Below, piece by piece: positions 1-5,773 of a DNA stretch of 5,837 nucleotides. Location: positions 1-5,837 of the forward strand of contig JAAZCB010000619.1 of assembly GCA_012513545.1 (NCBI GenBank), written 5' to 3'. The DNA comes from Clostridiaceae bacterium (GTDB taxonomy: Bacteria > Bacillota_A > Clostridia > Acetivibrionales > Acetivibrionaceae). Positions within the stretch are counted from its first letter, which is position 1; each line of letters starts with the position of its first letter. The position numbers and the translations under genes were made by a program. The notes under the pieces were generated by a model that saw nothing but the letters and a program-made list of their open reading frames with translations, ran no database searches and was not told the DNA's origin.

Positions 1-54
1 AGCATGCGGCTGTTAACCGCAGGGTCGTAGGTTCGAGTCCTACTTGAGGAGCCA
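1..54 (+). tRNA. tRNA-Asn (GTT), 5' end cut off by the window
   Basis: This is the 3' two thirds of a tRNA. The anticodon stem is TGCGG (5-9) paired with CCGCA (17-21), and the loop CTGTTAA (10-16) places the anticodon GTT at 12-14, which reads asparagine codons. A five-base variable loop (22-26) follows. The T arm has stem GTAGG (27-31) / CCTAC (39-43) around the loop TTCGAGT. The 3' acceptor strand is TTGAGGA (44-50), then discriminator G51 and an encoded CCA (52-54). The acceptor 5' strand and D arm lie upstream of the window. Nothing looks degenerate in the part present, so it is probably a working gene and may be the last of a tRNA cluster because a terminator follows directly. Confidence 0.95.
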
Positions 55-55
55 G

Positions 56-93
56 AAATAGAGAGAAGTAAATTTTACTTTCTCTCTATTTTT
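56..93 (+). terminator. Rho-independent terminator after tRNA-Asn
   Basis: The arm at 56-72 (AAATAGAGAGAAGTAAA) pairs with 74-91 (TTTACTTTCTCTCTATTT) with a single bulged base, and the 3' arm runs into a stretch of five T at 89-93. It starts two bases after the tRNA CCA, so it ends the tRNA transcript. The stem is AT-rich but long. Confidence 0.75.
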
Positions 94-94
94 A

Positions 95-129
95 TTTAAC
101 CTCTTTCGAACGAAGTGAAAGAGGTTAAA
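95..129. repeat. Perfect 13-bp inverted repeat downstream of the tRNA
   Basis: TTTAACCTCTTTC (95-107) and GAAAGAGGTTAAA (117-129) are perfect reverse complements around a nine-base loop (GAACGAAGT). No T run follows on either strand, so it is not an ordinary terminator. It sits between the tRNA terminator and the ribosome binding site of the small ORF at 143. It could be a dispersed intergenic palindrome, a 5' structure in a short transcript or a protein-binding site; the sequence alone does not decide. Confidence 0.6.
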
Positions 130-142
130 ACGGAGGGACTCG

Positions 143-286
143 ATGTCCCAAAGTTTTTTATTTGTTCAAAGTTATTCTGCACAAAGTCTTAATCAAGTAA
201 AAAGAGACAGGAACACAAACAAAATTCCAGAACATGACATATACTTCTATTTGAAAATATTAATTGATTTAAACGAAAAAAACTAG
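143..286 (+). CDS. Possible small protein of 47 aa, unknown function
   Basis: An ORF starts at ATG 143 and stops at TAG 284. It is preceded by GGAGGG (132-137) with a five-base gap to the ATG, which is a good Shine-Dalgarno arrangement. The product begins MSQSFLFVQSYSAQSL, has a basic polar centre around residues 17-27 (NQVKRDRNTNK), and ends with an aromatic and aliphatic stretch rich in I, L, F and Y before a charged tail (DLNEKN). I do not recognise the family and see no signal peptide or metal motif. Points against it: no clear promoter, a terminator upstream, and a small hairpin (GGGAC 135-139 / GTCCC 145-149) that covers part of the ribosome binding site and the start codon and is followed by T6 at 154-159. 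The same bases could instead be a weak second terminator. Confidence 0.35.
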   Translation: MSQSFLFVQSYSAQSLNQVKRDRNTNKIPEHDIYFYLKILIDLNEKN

Positions 287-373
287 TCAATAATATAAGT
301 ATTGTTGTTGTAAATAATTTTGTACTTAAAATAATTATTTACGATAAACATATAAAATGTTAACAAAATTTAA

Positions 374-402
374 TTGCCTTTAAAAATAGTTTCTGGTAGA
401 TT
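374..402 (+). promoter_or_regulatory. Candidate sigma-A promoter for the first hydrolase gene
   Basis: TTGCCT (374-379) and TAGATT (397-402) are separated by 17 bases and each matches 4 of 6 consensus positions. This predicts a start near 409 and a leader of about 45 bases before the ATG at 455. The surrounding DNA is very AT-rich, so other weak matches exist, such as TTGTTG 305-310 with TAAAAT 327-332 at a 16-base spacing. Confidence 0.4.
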
Positions 403-409
403 AATGGTG

Positions 410-436
410 AAACAATAAAAATAATATTTATTGTTT
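410..436. promoter_or_regulatory. 10-bp perfect palindrome in the leader of the first hydrolase gene
   Basis: AAACAATAAA (410-419) and TTTATTGTTT (427-436) are perfect reverse complements around a seven-base spacer (AATAATA). The palindrome begins at the predicted transcription start and ends nine bases before the GGAGAG ribosome binding site (445-450). That position suits an operator for a repressor or a leader hairpin. The arms are almost entirely A/T, which raises the chance of coincidence. Confidence 0.4.
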
Positions 437-454
437 GCTGGATTGGAGAGTTAA

Positions 455-1759
455 ATGGTACAAAAGAAGAATATACTAATTTTGGTACTGGTTTCTGTTG
501 GATTATTAGCATCTGTTGTTTCAGCAGTTAATATAATTAAGGCATTCCCAAAAAAGAATTTCTCTGGAAGCAATAATTCCAATAATAGAACTATTGTAAA
601 TTCAACGGGTAAAATACGACATACTCCAAAGCCATCTCCTCTACAGTCTGTTGAAGACAAATCAAATATCGAAAGTAAAGACAATGAAGAAATTATAGAG
701 GAGAAACCTGATAAAAATATACCACAATTGAAGGATGTAAAAGTAAAAGCAGTTTATATTACGGGTTCTTCAGCTGGAAATAAAAAATTTTTGGATAATA
801 TAATTAATCTTATAAATGCAACTGAACTTAATGCTGTTGTTATAAATATCAAGGAAGACGGTAGGGTAAACTATAAGTCCGAAATTGGGGAAGTTAAAAA
901 GATTGGGGCTTTCCATGAGCTATATGATGTAGATGATGTAATTAAAAAATTACACGAAAACAATATTTATGTTATTGGGAGGCTAGTGTGTTTCAGAGAC
1001 AATTATCTTGCGACGAAAAGGGCAGACTTGGCTATAAAGAGGTATGACGGCACTTTGTGGAGGGAGGGAAAAATTGCATGGACAAATCCTTATAACAGGG
1101 ATGTATGGAGCTATAACATTGATATAGCCAGGGAGGCAGTGGCAAAAGGCTTTGATGAAATACAGTTTGATTATGTGAGGTTTCCAACAGCAAGAAAAAA
1201 TGAAGTAGATTATGGAAATAATCCGCCTCAAAAAGCTGATGCGATTTCTGAGTTCCTAGAAGTGGCAGGAGCGGAATTATCAAAAATGGGAGCCGCAGTC
1301 TCAGCGGATATTTTTGCAATTATTTGTGAGAGCCCAGGTGATCGGGAAGGTATAGGACAGGTACTTGAAAGTGTGGGAATGAACATAGATTGTATATCTC
1401 CGATGATATATCCGTCACATTATGCCAATAACTCTAAGGGTATGATGGGAAACGGTGTGGGACAGATCATTAATGGCATATTATTCAAAAAACCTGATTT
1501 GAAGCCTTATGATGTTGTATATAATGCTTTATTAAAAACCAAAGAAAGAATTTCAAAGGTTGAAGGTTACAAGGCCAAAGTAAGACCATATTTACAGGAT
1601 TTCACAGCTAATTACTTACCAGCAGGTTATTATCAGGTTTATGGTCCGGAGCAGGTTAGAGAGCAGATAAAAGCAGTATATGATGCAGGATTCGAGGAAT
1701 GGATATTATGGGACCCTGCCAATACTTACAGTGAAAGTGAATTTATAAGTGAGCAGTAA
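455..1759 (+). CDS. Membrane-anchored or secreted putative glycoside hydrolase (DUF4015/PF13200 type)
   Basis: The protein has 434 residues. The start is supported by GGAGAG (445-450) four bases before the ATG. Residues 6-28 form a hydrophobic segment after a short basic start (KK), acting as a signal anchor or as a signal peptide with a possible cleavage after VSA24. A polar linker rich in N, S, K, P and E spans about 29-95. The rest (about 97-434) is a TIM-barrel-like domain of the DUF4015 family, which Pfam calls a putative glycosyl hydrolase. Conserved blocks are FDEIQFDYVRFP (233-244), SADIF followed by ICESP (283-294), ISPMIYPSHY (314-323), YLQDF (379-383) and EEWILWD (414-420). Acidic residues D234, E235, D239, D285 and E292 are candidate catalytic or ligand residues; this is inference. 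It is paralogous to the next gene, but has N131 and E134 where the paralog has D111 and D114, and a barrel loop (325-345) ten residues longer. The substrate is unknown; extracytoplasmic action on a glycan is likely. Confidence 0.85.
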   Translation: MVQKKNILILVLVSVGLLASVVSAVNIIKAFPKKNFSGSNNSNNRTIVNSTGKIRHTPKPSPLQSVEDKSNIESKDNEEIIEEKPDKNIPQLKDVKVKAVYITGSSAGNKKFLDNIINLINATELNAVVINIKEDGRVNYKSEIGEVKKIGAFHELYDVDDVIKKLHENNIYVIGRLVCFRDNYLATKRADLAIKRYDGTLWREGKIAWTNPYNRDVWSYNIDIAREAVAKGFDEIQFDYVRFPTARKNEVDYGNNPPQKADAISEFLEVAGAELSKMGAAVSADIFAIICESPGDREGIGQVLESVGMNIDCISPMIYPSHYANNSKGMMGNGVGQIINGILFKKPDLKPYDVVYNALLKTKERISKVEGYKAKVRPYLQDFTANYLPAGYYQVYGPEQVREQIKAVYDAGFEEWILWDPANTYSESEFISEQ

Positions 1760-1774
1760 TTTAAGATATTGCTG

Positions 1775-1792
1775 CCTGTAATTCGTAACAGG
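1775..1792 (+). other. Small hairpin after the first hydrolase gene
   Basis: CCTGT (1775-1779) pairs with ACAGG (1788-1792) across an eight-base loop, 15 bases after the stop codon. Only GTTTATT-type sequence follows rather than a true T run, so it would be at most a weak terminator. Some transcription may continue into the second hydrolase gene. Confidence 0.25.
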
Positions 1793-1814
1793 TTTATTCA
1801 GGAACTAATTTCCC

Positions 1815-1843
1815 ATGACATTAGGGAGATAATTACTTATAAT
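1815..1843 (+). promoter_or_regulatory. Strong sigma-A promoter for the second hydrolase gene
   Basis: ATGACA (1815-1820, 5 of 6 matches to the -35 consensus) and a perfect TATAAT (1838-1843) are separated by exactly 17 bases. The predicted start is near 1850, giving a leader of about 77 bases. The -35 lies in the centre of an imperfect dyad (ATTTCCC 1808-1814 / GGGAGAT 1824-1830, one G-T pair), a possible operator. This promoter means the second gene can be expressed independently of the first. Confidence 0.7.
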
Positions 1844-1908
1844 TTATTAATAGTGAAGTATGTCTGTTTATAAATATTTCTCTATTTTTATTGTAAAACT
1901 ACATTACC

Positions 1909-1921
1909 GGGGGGGAAGGGG
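1909..1921 (+). promoter_or_regulatory. Unusual G-rich ribosome binding region
   Basis: A run of seven G (1909-1915) is followed by AAGGGG (1916-1921), which ends five bases before the ATG at 1927. AAGGGG is an imperfect anti-Shine-Dalgarno match at correct spacing. Such a G-tract stands out in this AT-rich DNA. It fixes the start codon, since no other purine-rich site lies nearby. Confidence 0.65.
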
Positions 1922-1926
1922 TTAGC

Positions 1927-3150
1927 ATGTTAAACAAGAGGTTAAAGAAGAAATTATGGAGTACATTATTGCTGGTAATTACTTTAAGCACTACATTAAC
2001 AGCGTGCAATAAAGGGATTGAGGTTGTCAATCCAATGCCAACAATAGCTCAGGAGAGTGCTGCACCAAGTGACAGTGGTAACGAAGCGGGCAGCGGAAAT
2101 GATTCACAAATTGATACTCAGGAACCTGTTGAGGAGACTAAAGGGAAAGTAGAGGCAAAGGCTTTATATCTTACAGGCTGGACCGTTGGCAGTGATGAAA
2201 GAGTTCAGCACTATGTTGATTTGGCAAATACAACTGAAATTAACTCCTATGTTATTGATATAAAGGACGATGACGGTTATGTAGGCTATGAGTCTAACAT
2301 ACAGGCTGTTAGGGATATTGGAGCATGGAAGAAAAAATATGATGCTGATAAGGTATTAAAAGCGTTCCATGACAACGATGTTCACATTATTGGAAGACTT
2401 GTGTGTTTCAAGGATCCTGTTTTGTCTTCAAAAAAGCCTGAATTAGCTGTAAAAAACGTAAATGGAGGGCTATGGAAGGAAAAAGTTGATGGTGGAAAAA
2501 CTGTATCATGGCTTAACCCATATAATAAGGATGCATGGCCATATCTTATAGATATTGCCAAGGAAGCTGTTCAAAAAGGCTTTGATGAGATACAGTTCGA
2601 TTATGTGAGATTCCCGAACGGTAATAAAAAGGTAATGAATTTTGGAAGTCAGACAAAGGAGAAATATGAAGCTATAAATGAATTTCTTGCATATGCAAGA
2701 AAGGAAATGCCTGATGTAGTTTTATCAGCAGATGTGTTTGGTATAATATGTGAAAGCCCGGCAGATACTGAGGGCATAGGTCAATACCTGGAGAAGATAG
2801 GAATGGATGTTGATTATATTTCTCCGATGGTATACCCGTCACATTATGCAGATGGGCAGAAGGTTAACGGAGTTCAGTTCATGAAACCTGACCTGGAGCC
2901 GTATGGTGTAGTATACAATACTCTTTTTAAGGCTAAGGACAGGATATCAAAGGTTGATGGCTACAGGGCTGACATTAGAGCTTATATTCAGGATTTTACT
3001 GCTTCCTGGCTTGGAAAAGGCTATTATCAGGAATATGGAACTGAACAGGTTAAGCAACAGATAAAGGCGGTTTATGATGCAGGATACAAAGAGTGGATAT
3101 TATGGGATGCAGGAAATAAGTATTGCGAGGACGCCTTCGAGAAAGAATAG
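1927..3150 (+). CDS. Lipoprotein putative glycoside hydrolase (DUF4015/PF13200 type), paralog of the preceding gene
   Basis: The protein has 407 residues. It carries a lipoprotein signal peptide: basic start (NKRLKKK), hydrophobic core (about 10-24) and lipobox LTAC with the acylated cysteine at C27. It should therefore be lipid-anchored on the outer face of the cytoplasmic membrane. A polar linker rich in S, G, E and D (about 28-75) leads to a DUF4015 TIM-barrel-like domain (about 77-407). Motifs are YVIDIKDDDG (108-117), FDEIQFDYVRFP (219-230), SADVF followed by ICESP (267-278), ISPMVYPSHY (298-307) and EWILWD (389-394). Over the last 75 aligned residues up to WILWD, 53 are identical to the preceding protein by hand count. 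The signature acids, including D111, D220, E221, D225, D269 and E276, are intact, so of the two copies this one looks closer to the family pattern. A role in degrading or remodelling an extracellular or cell-wall glycan is likely, but the substrate cannot be told. It has its own promoter and is followed by a strong terminator. Confidence 0.88.
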   Translation: MLNKRLKKKLWSTLLLVITLSTTLTACNKGIEVVNPMPTIAQESAAPSDSGNEAGSGNDSQIDTQEPVEETKGKVEAKALYLTGWTVGSDERVQHYVDLANTTEINSYVIDIKDDDGYVGYESNIQAVRDIGAWKKKYDADKVLKAFHDNDVHIIGRLVCFKDPVLSSKKPELAVKNVNGGLWKEKVDGGKTVSWLNPYNKDAWPYLIDIAKEAVQKGFDEIQFDYVRFPNGNKKVMNFGSQTKEKYEAINEFLAYARKEMPDVVLSADVFGIICESPADTEGIGQYLEKIGMDVDYISPMVYPSHYADGQKVNGVQFMKPDLEPYGVVYNTLFKAKDRISKVDGYRADIRAYIQDFTASWLGKGYYQEYGTEQVKQQIKAVYDAGYKEWILWDAGNKYCEDAFEKE

Positions 3151-3232
3151 GCCAAGCTGCGTAGCATGAGCATTTATTTTAATATTAAACATATTAAAAA
3201 TAAAGAAAATTTTATTGGGAATATAAAAAATG

Positions 3233-3278
3233 AAAACATTGGATAGTTGGGTTGATTAAATGCTATCCAATGTTTTTT
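3233..3278 (+). terminator. Strong Rho-independent terminator after the hydrolase genes
   Basis: AAAACATTGGATAG (3233-3246) pairs perfectly with CTATCCAATGTTTT (3263-3276) to give a 14-bp stem with a 16-base loop, and the 3' arm runs into T6 (3273-3278). It lies about 80 bases after the second hydrolase stop and before the nrdJ promoter, so it separates the two transcription units. The A-run on the 5' side means it may also act on the opposite strand. Confidence 0.88.
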
Positions 3279-3312
3279 GCATTTAATTGAGAAAAACATC
3301 ATTTTATTTAGC

Positions 3313-3340
3313 TTGACTAATAATACATAAATGATACAAT
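3313..3340 (+). promoter_or_regulatory. Sigma-A promoter of nrdJ
   Basis: TTGACT (3313-3318) and TACAAT (3335-3340) each match 5 of 6 consensus bases, with a 16-base spacer. The predicted start is near 3347, giving a leader of about 55 bases. The -10 element is overlapped by the NrdR-box-like palindrome at 3334-3349. Confidence 0.65.
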
Positions 3341-3349
3341 ATACTGTGT
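3334..3349. promoter_or_regulatory. Predicted NrdR box overlapping the nrdJ -10 element
   Basis: ATACAATATACTGTGT matches the NrdR box consensus ACACWATATATWGTGT at 14 of 16 positions (mismatches at 2 and 11). NrdR is the zinc-finger/ATP-cone repressor that controls ribonucleotide reductase genes across bacteria. The box covers the -10 and the predicted start, which fits repression by blocking RNA polymerase. The nrdR gene itself is not in the window. Confidence 0.65.
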
Positions 3350-3357
3350 TGTGAATC

Positions 3358-3373
3358 AAACAATATACTAAAT
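3358..3373. promoter_or_regulatory. Second, weaker NrdR-box-like site in the nrdJ leader
   Basis: AAACAATATACTAAAT matches the NrdR box consensus at 11 of 16 positions; its core ACAATATACT (3360-3369) is an exact direct repeat of 3336-3345. NrdR boxes usually come in tandem on the same face of the helix. The 24-bp offset here is not a whole number of turns, so this copy is less certain than the first. Confidence 0.4.
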
Positions 3374-3401
3374 GTAGTGATGAAAGTGAGGAGCTTAAAA
3401 T

Positions 3402-5747
3402 ATGAATTTAACTGAGAATGCTGTTAAAGTCCTCGAAAAAAGGTATCTTTCCAAAGATGAGAGCGGTAATCTCCTGGAAGATCCAAAAGGGTTGTTTTTA
3501 AGGGTAGCCAAGGCTGTAGCGGCTGCTGATAAGGATTATGTTTCTGCAAAGCAGCTTAAGGAAATCGAAGGCGAATTTTATGATATGATGGCAAACCTTG
3601 AGTTTTTGCCAAATTCTCCGACTCTTATGAATGCCGGGCGTCCTTTAGGACAGTTAAGTGCATGTTTTGTATTGCCTATAGAAGATACAATGGAAGATAT
3701 TTTTGAAACAATAAAGAATGCAGCTCTTATACATAAAAGTGGTGGTGGTACAGGCTTCAGCTTTTCAAGGCTCAGACCGAAGGGGTCATCCGTTAATTCA
3801 ACAGGTGGCGTTGCAAGTGGACCAATAAGCTTTATGAAGGTATTTAATTCGGCTACAGAGGCTGTTAAGCAGGGAGGCACCAGAAGGGGCGCAAACATGG
3901 GAATTCTAAGGGTGGACCATCCGGACATTCTTGAGTTTATAAGGTGTAAAAAAGATAATGCTGACATAACGAATTTTAATATCAGTGTAGGAATAACAGA
4001 ATCATTTATGAAAGCGGTTGAGAAAAACGAAGATTATGATCTTATCGACCCTCATTCCCGGAAAATCGCAGGCAAGTTAAACGCAAAAGAGGTATTTGAC
4101 ATTATTGTTAATATGGCATGGAATAATGGCGAACCTGGTATTATATTTCTTGACAGGTTGAACAAGGACAATGTAACACCGGAACTGGGAGCGATTGAAA
4201 GCACCAATCCATGCGGTGAACAGCCCTTACTTCCATATGAAGCATGTAATCTCGGGTCAGTTAATTTAAGCCTCATGATAAAAAATACTAATGGGAAGCC
4301 TGAAGTAGACTATGATAGGCTTGGAAACACAGTAAAAAAAGCAGTACATTTTCTTGATAATGTAATAGATGTTAACAAATATCCCCTGCCGGAAATAGAT
4401 AATATGACAAGGGGAACCAGAAAAATCGGGCTTGGTGTAATGGGTTTTGCAGATATGCTTTGCAAGCTTAATATACCATATAATTCTCAAAAGGCAATTA
4501 ACCTTGCCGAAAATGTTATGCATTTTATTCAGGAAGAATCCAAGAAGGCTTCAATCGAATTGGCCGAAAAGAAGGGAGTTTTCCCATGCTATGATAAAAG
4601 CATCTTCAAGGACATGGGGATAAAGCTTCGCAATGCTACAACTACTACTATTGCACCTACTGGAACATTAAGTATTATTGCAGGTGTTTCAAGTGGCATT
4701 GAACCTTTGTTTGCAATATCCTATATAAGGAATGTAATGGACAATGATGAACTTATTGAAGTAAATCCATTGTTTAAACAAATAGCTCTTATTGATGGTT
4801 TTTATTCAGATGAATTGATGAGGAGCATTGCCAAAAAAGGAACAATAAAGGGTTTTGCTGAAATACCGAAGTCAACGCAGGAGGTTTTTGTAACATCCCA
4901 TGATATTACACCGGAATGGCATGTTAAAATGCAGGCTGCATTTCAGAAGTATACAGATAATGCCGTATCCAAAACGGTAAATTTGAGGAATGAAGCAACT
5001 CAAAAGGATGTTTATGATGTGTTCTGGCAGGCTTATAAGACTTTTTGCAAGGGTGTAACCATATACAGAGACGGAAGCAGGGACTTGCAGGTGTTGAACA
5101 TTGGAAAAGTTAACGGGAAGGAAGAAAAGGCACATAATGAAGAGGAACAATTGCTTCCTGCACATAATATTGCTCCAAGGTCAAGACCTGATATAGCTAC
5201 AGGTTTTACCGAAAAGGTTAAGATAGGCTGTGGTAATTTGTATATTACTGTAAACTATGATGAAAAGGGCATCTGTGAGGTATTTACAAATACCGGCCGT
5301 GCAGGGGGCTGTCCTTCACAGTCTGAGGCGACTGCAAGACTGGTATCAATTGCCCTCCGCTCAGGAGTTGACCATAAATACATTGTTGAGCAGCTTAAAG
5401 GAATCCGCTGTCCTTCGACAATAAGGCAAAAAGGCTTGAAGGTAATGTCCTGCCCGGATGCGATAGGGAGGCTGATTGAGAAGGTTGCAAGCATACACAA
5501 TGGTCAAAGTAACATGACAAAGGATGAGGATTTTACTGATGAACAAATGATACAGCGTCCTACAGCCAATAATTACTCCGTTCACTTGTGCGATTCCGGA
5601 ACAGAAAATGACAACTGTATGGGTTGCAATGAAGGTAGTGAAGCTGACATCATATCAAAAGCAGTATGCCCCGAATGTGGAAAAGCTGTTGAGCATGAAG
5701 GCGGCTGCATGGTTTGCAGGAACTGTGGTTTTTCAAAATGCGGTTAA
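3402..5747 (+). CDS. nrdJ: Adenosylcobalamin-dependent (class II) ribonucleoside-diphosphate reductase
   Basis: This complete 781-residue cytoplasmic enzyme reduces ribonucleotides to deoxyribonucleotides using a thiyl radical made by splitting the Co-C bond of adenosylcobalamin, without oxygen. GTGAGGAG (3386-3393) lies eight bases before the ATG. The N-terminus goes straight into the reductase fold, with no ATP-cone visible. The ten-stranded barrel spans roughly 80-560. C88 (in QLSACF) and C282 fit the redox pair, C271 in NPCGEQ (269-274) is the thiyl cysteine, and N269 and E273 are its usual partners. The C271-C282 spacing of 11 equals that of Thermotoga maritima NrdJ (C322/C333). Other signatures are SGGGTGF (113-119), QGGTRRGA (157-164), APTGT (418-422) and YRDGSR (555-560). 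After a charged linker comes a TSCPD domain (about 600-695; here MSCPD, 682-686), then a tail with C756, C759, C769, C772, C775 and C780, the usual zinc-ribbon/redox-shuttle end of the family. Three further cysteines (730, 739, 742) lie between them. Regulation by NrdR is predicted. Confidence 0.96.
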   Translation: MNLTENAVKVLEKRYLSKDESGNLLEDPKGLFLRVAKAVAAADKDYVSAKQLKEIEGEFYDMMANLEFLPNSPTLMNAGRPLGQLSACFVLPIEDTMEDIFETIKNAALIHKSGGGTGFSFSRLRPKGSSVNSTGGVASGPISFMKVFNSATEAVKQGGTRRGANMGILRVDHPDILEFIRCKKDNADITNFNISVGITESFMKAVEKNEDYDLIDPHSRKIAGKLNAKEVFDIIVNMAWNNGEPGIIFLDRLNKDNVTPELGAIESTNPCGEQPLLPYEACNLGSVNLSLMIKNTNGKPEVDYDRLGNTVKKAVHFLDNVIDVNKYPLPEIDNMTRGTRKIGLGVMGFADMLCKLNIPYNSQKAINLAENVMHFIQEESKKASIELAEKKGVFPCYDKSIFKDMGIKLRNATTTTIAPTGTLSIIAGVSSGIEPLFAISYIRNVMDNDELIEVNPLFKQIALIDGFYSDELMRSIAKKGTIKGFAEIPKSTQEVFVTSHDITPEWHVKMQAAFQKYTDNAVSKTVNLRNEATQKDVYDVFWQAYKTFCKGVTIYRDGSRDLQVLNIGKVNGKEEKAHNEEEQLLPAHNIAPRSRPDIATGFTEKVKIGCGNLYITVNYDEKGICEVFTNTGRAGGCPSQSEATARLVSIALRSGVDHKYIVEQLKGIRCPSTIRQKGLKVMSCPDAIGRLIEKVASIHNGQSNMTKDEDFTDEQMIQRPTANNYSVHLCDSGTENDNCMGCNEGSEADIISKAVCPECGKAVEHEGGCMVCRNCGFSKCG

Positions 5748-5750
5748 AGT

Positions 5751-5773
5751 TTTTGCACAGTACTAGTGTAAAA
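5751..5773 (+). other. Weak hairpin just after nrdJ
   Basis: TTTTGCAC (5751-5758) pairs with GTGTAAAA (5766-5773) over a seven-base loop, with one G-U pair. It is three bases after the stop codon but no T run follows, so it is at best a poor terminator or an RNA end-stabilising stem. The remaining bases to the end of the window show no gene. Confidence 0.25.

Noticed and set aside
1..130. Integration (att) site at the 3' end of tRNA-Asn
   Set aside because: No integrase gene and no repeat of the tRNA 3' end is present in the window; the following genes look like ordinary chromosomal genes.
135..159. GGGAC/GTCCC hairpin plus T6 as a second terminator
   Set aside because: The stem is only five base pairs and is separated from the T run by four bases, and it overlaps a good ribosome binding site and start codon; kept only as an alternative to the small ORF.
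3165..3245. Plus-strand mini-ORF of 26 codons (ATG 3165 to TAG 3243)
   Set aside because: No Shine-Dalgarno sequence precedes it, it is made almost only of A/T codons, and it ends inside the terminator stem.
3174..3359. Minus-strand ORF of 61 codons in the gap before nrdJ
   Set aside because: It runs across the strong terminator and the nrdJ promoter, its lysine- and phenylalanine-rich composition is that of random AT-rich DNA, and I see no convincing ribosome binding site.
3347..3401. Cobalamin riboswitch in front of nrdJ, considered because the enzyme uses B12
   Set aside because: The predicted leader is only about 55 bases and has no B12-box-like sequence; a cobalamin riboswitch needs well over 100 bases.
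3578..3967. Long minus-strand ORF (129 codons) opposite nrdJ
   Set aside because: It is the antisense shadow of a highly conserved part of the reductase barrel and its composition is an echo of that codon pattern.
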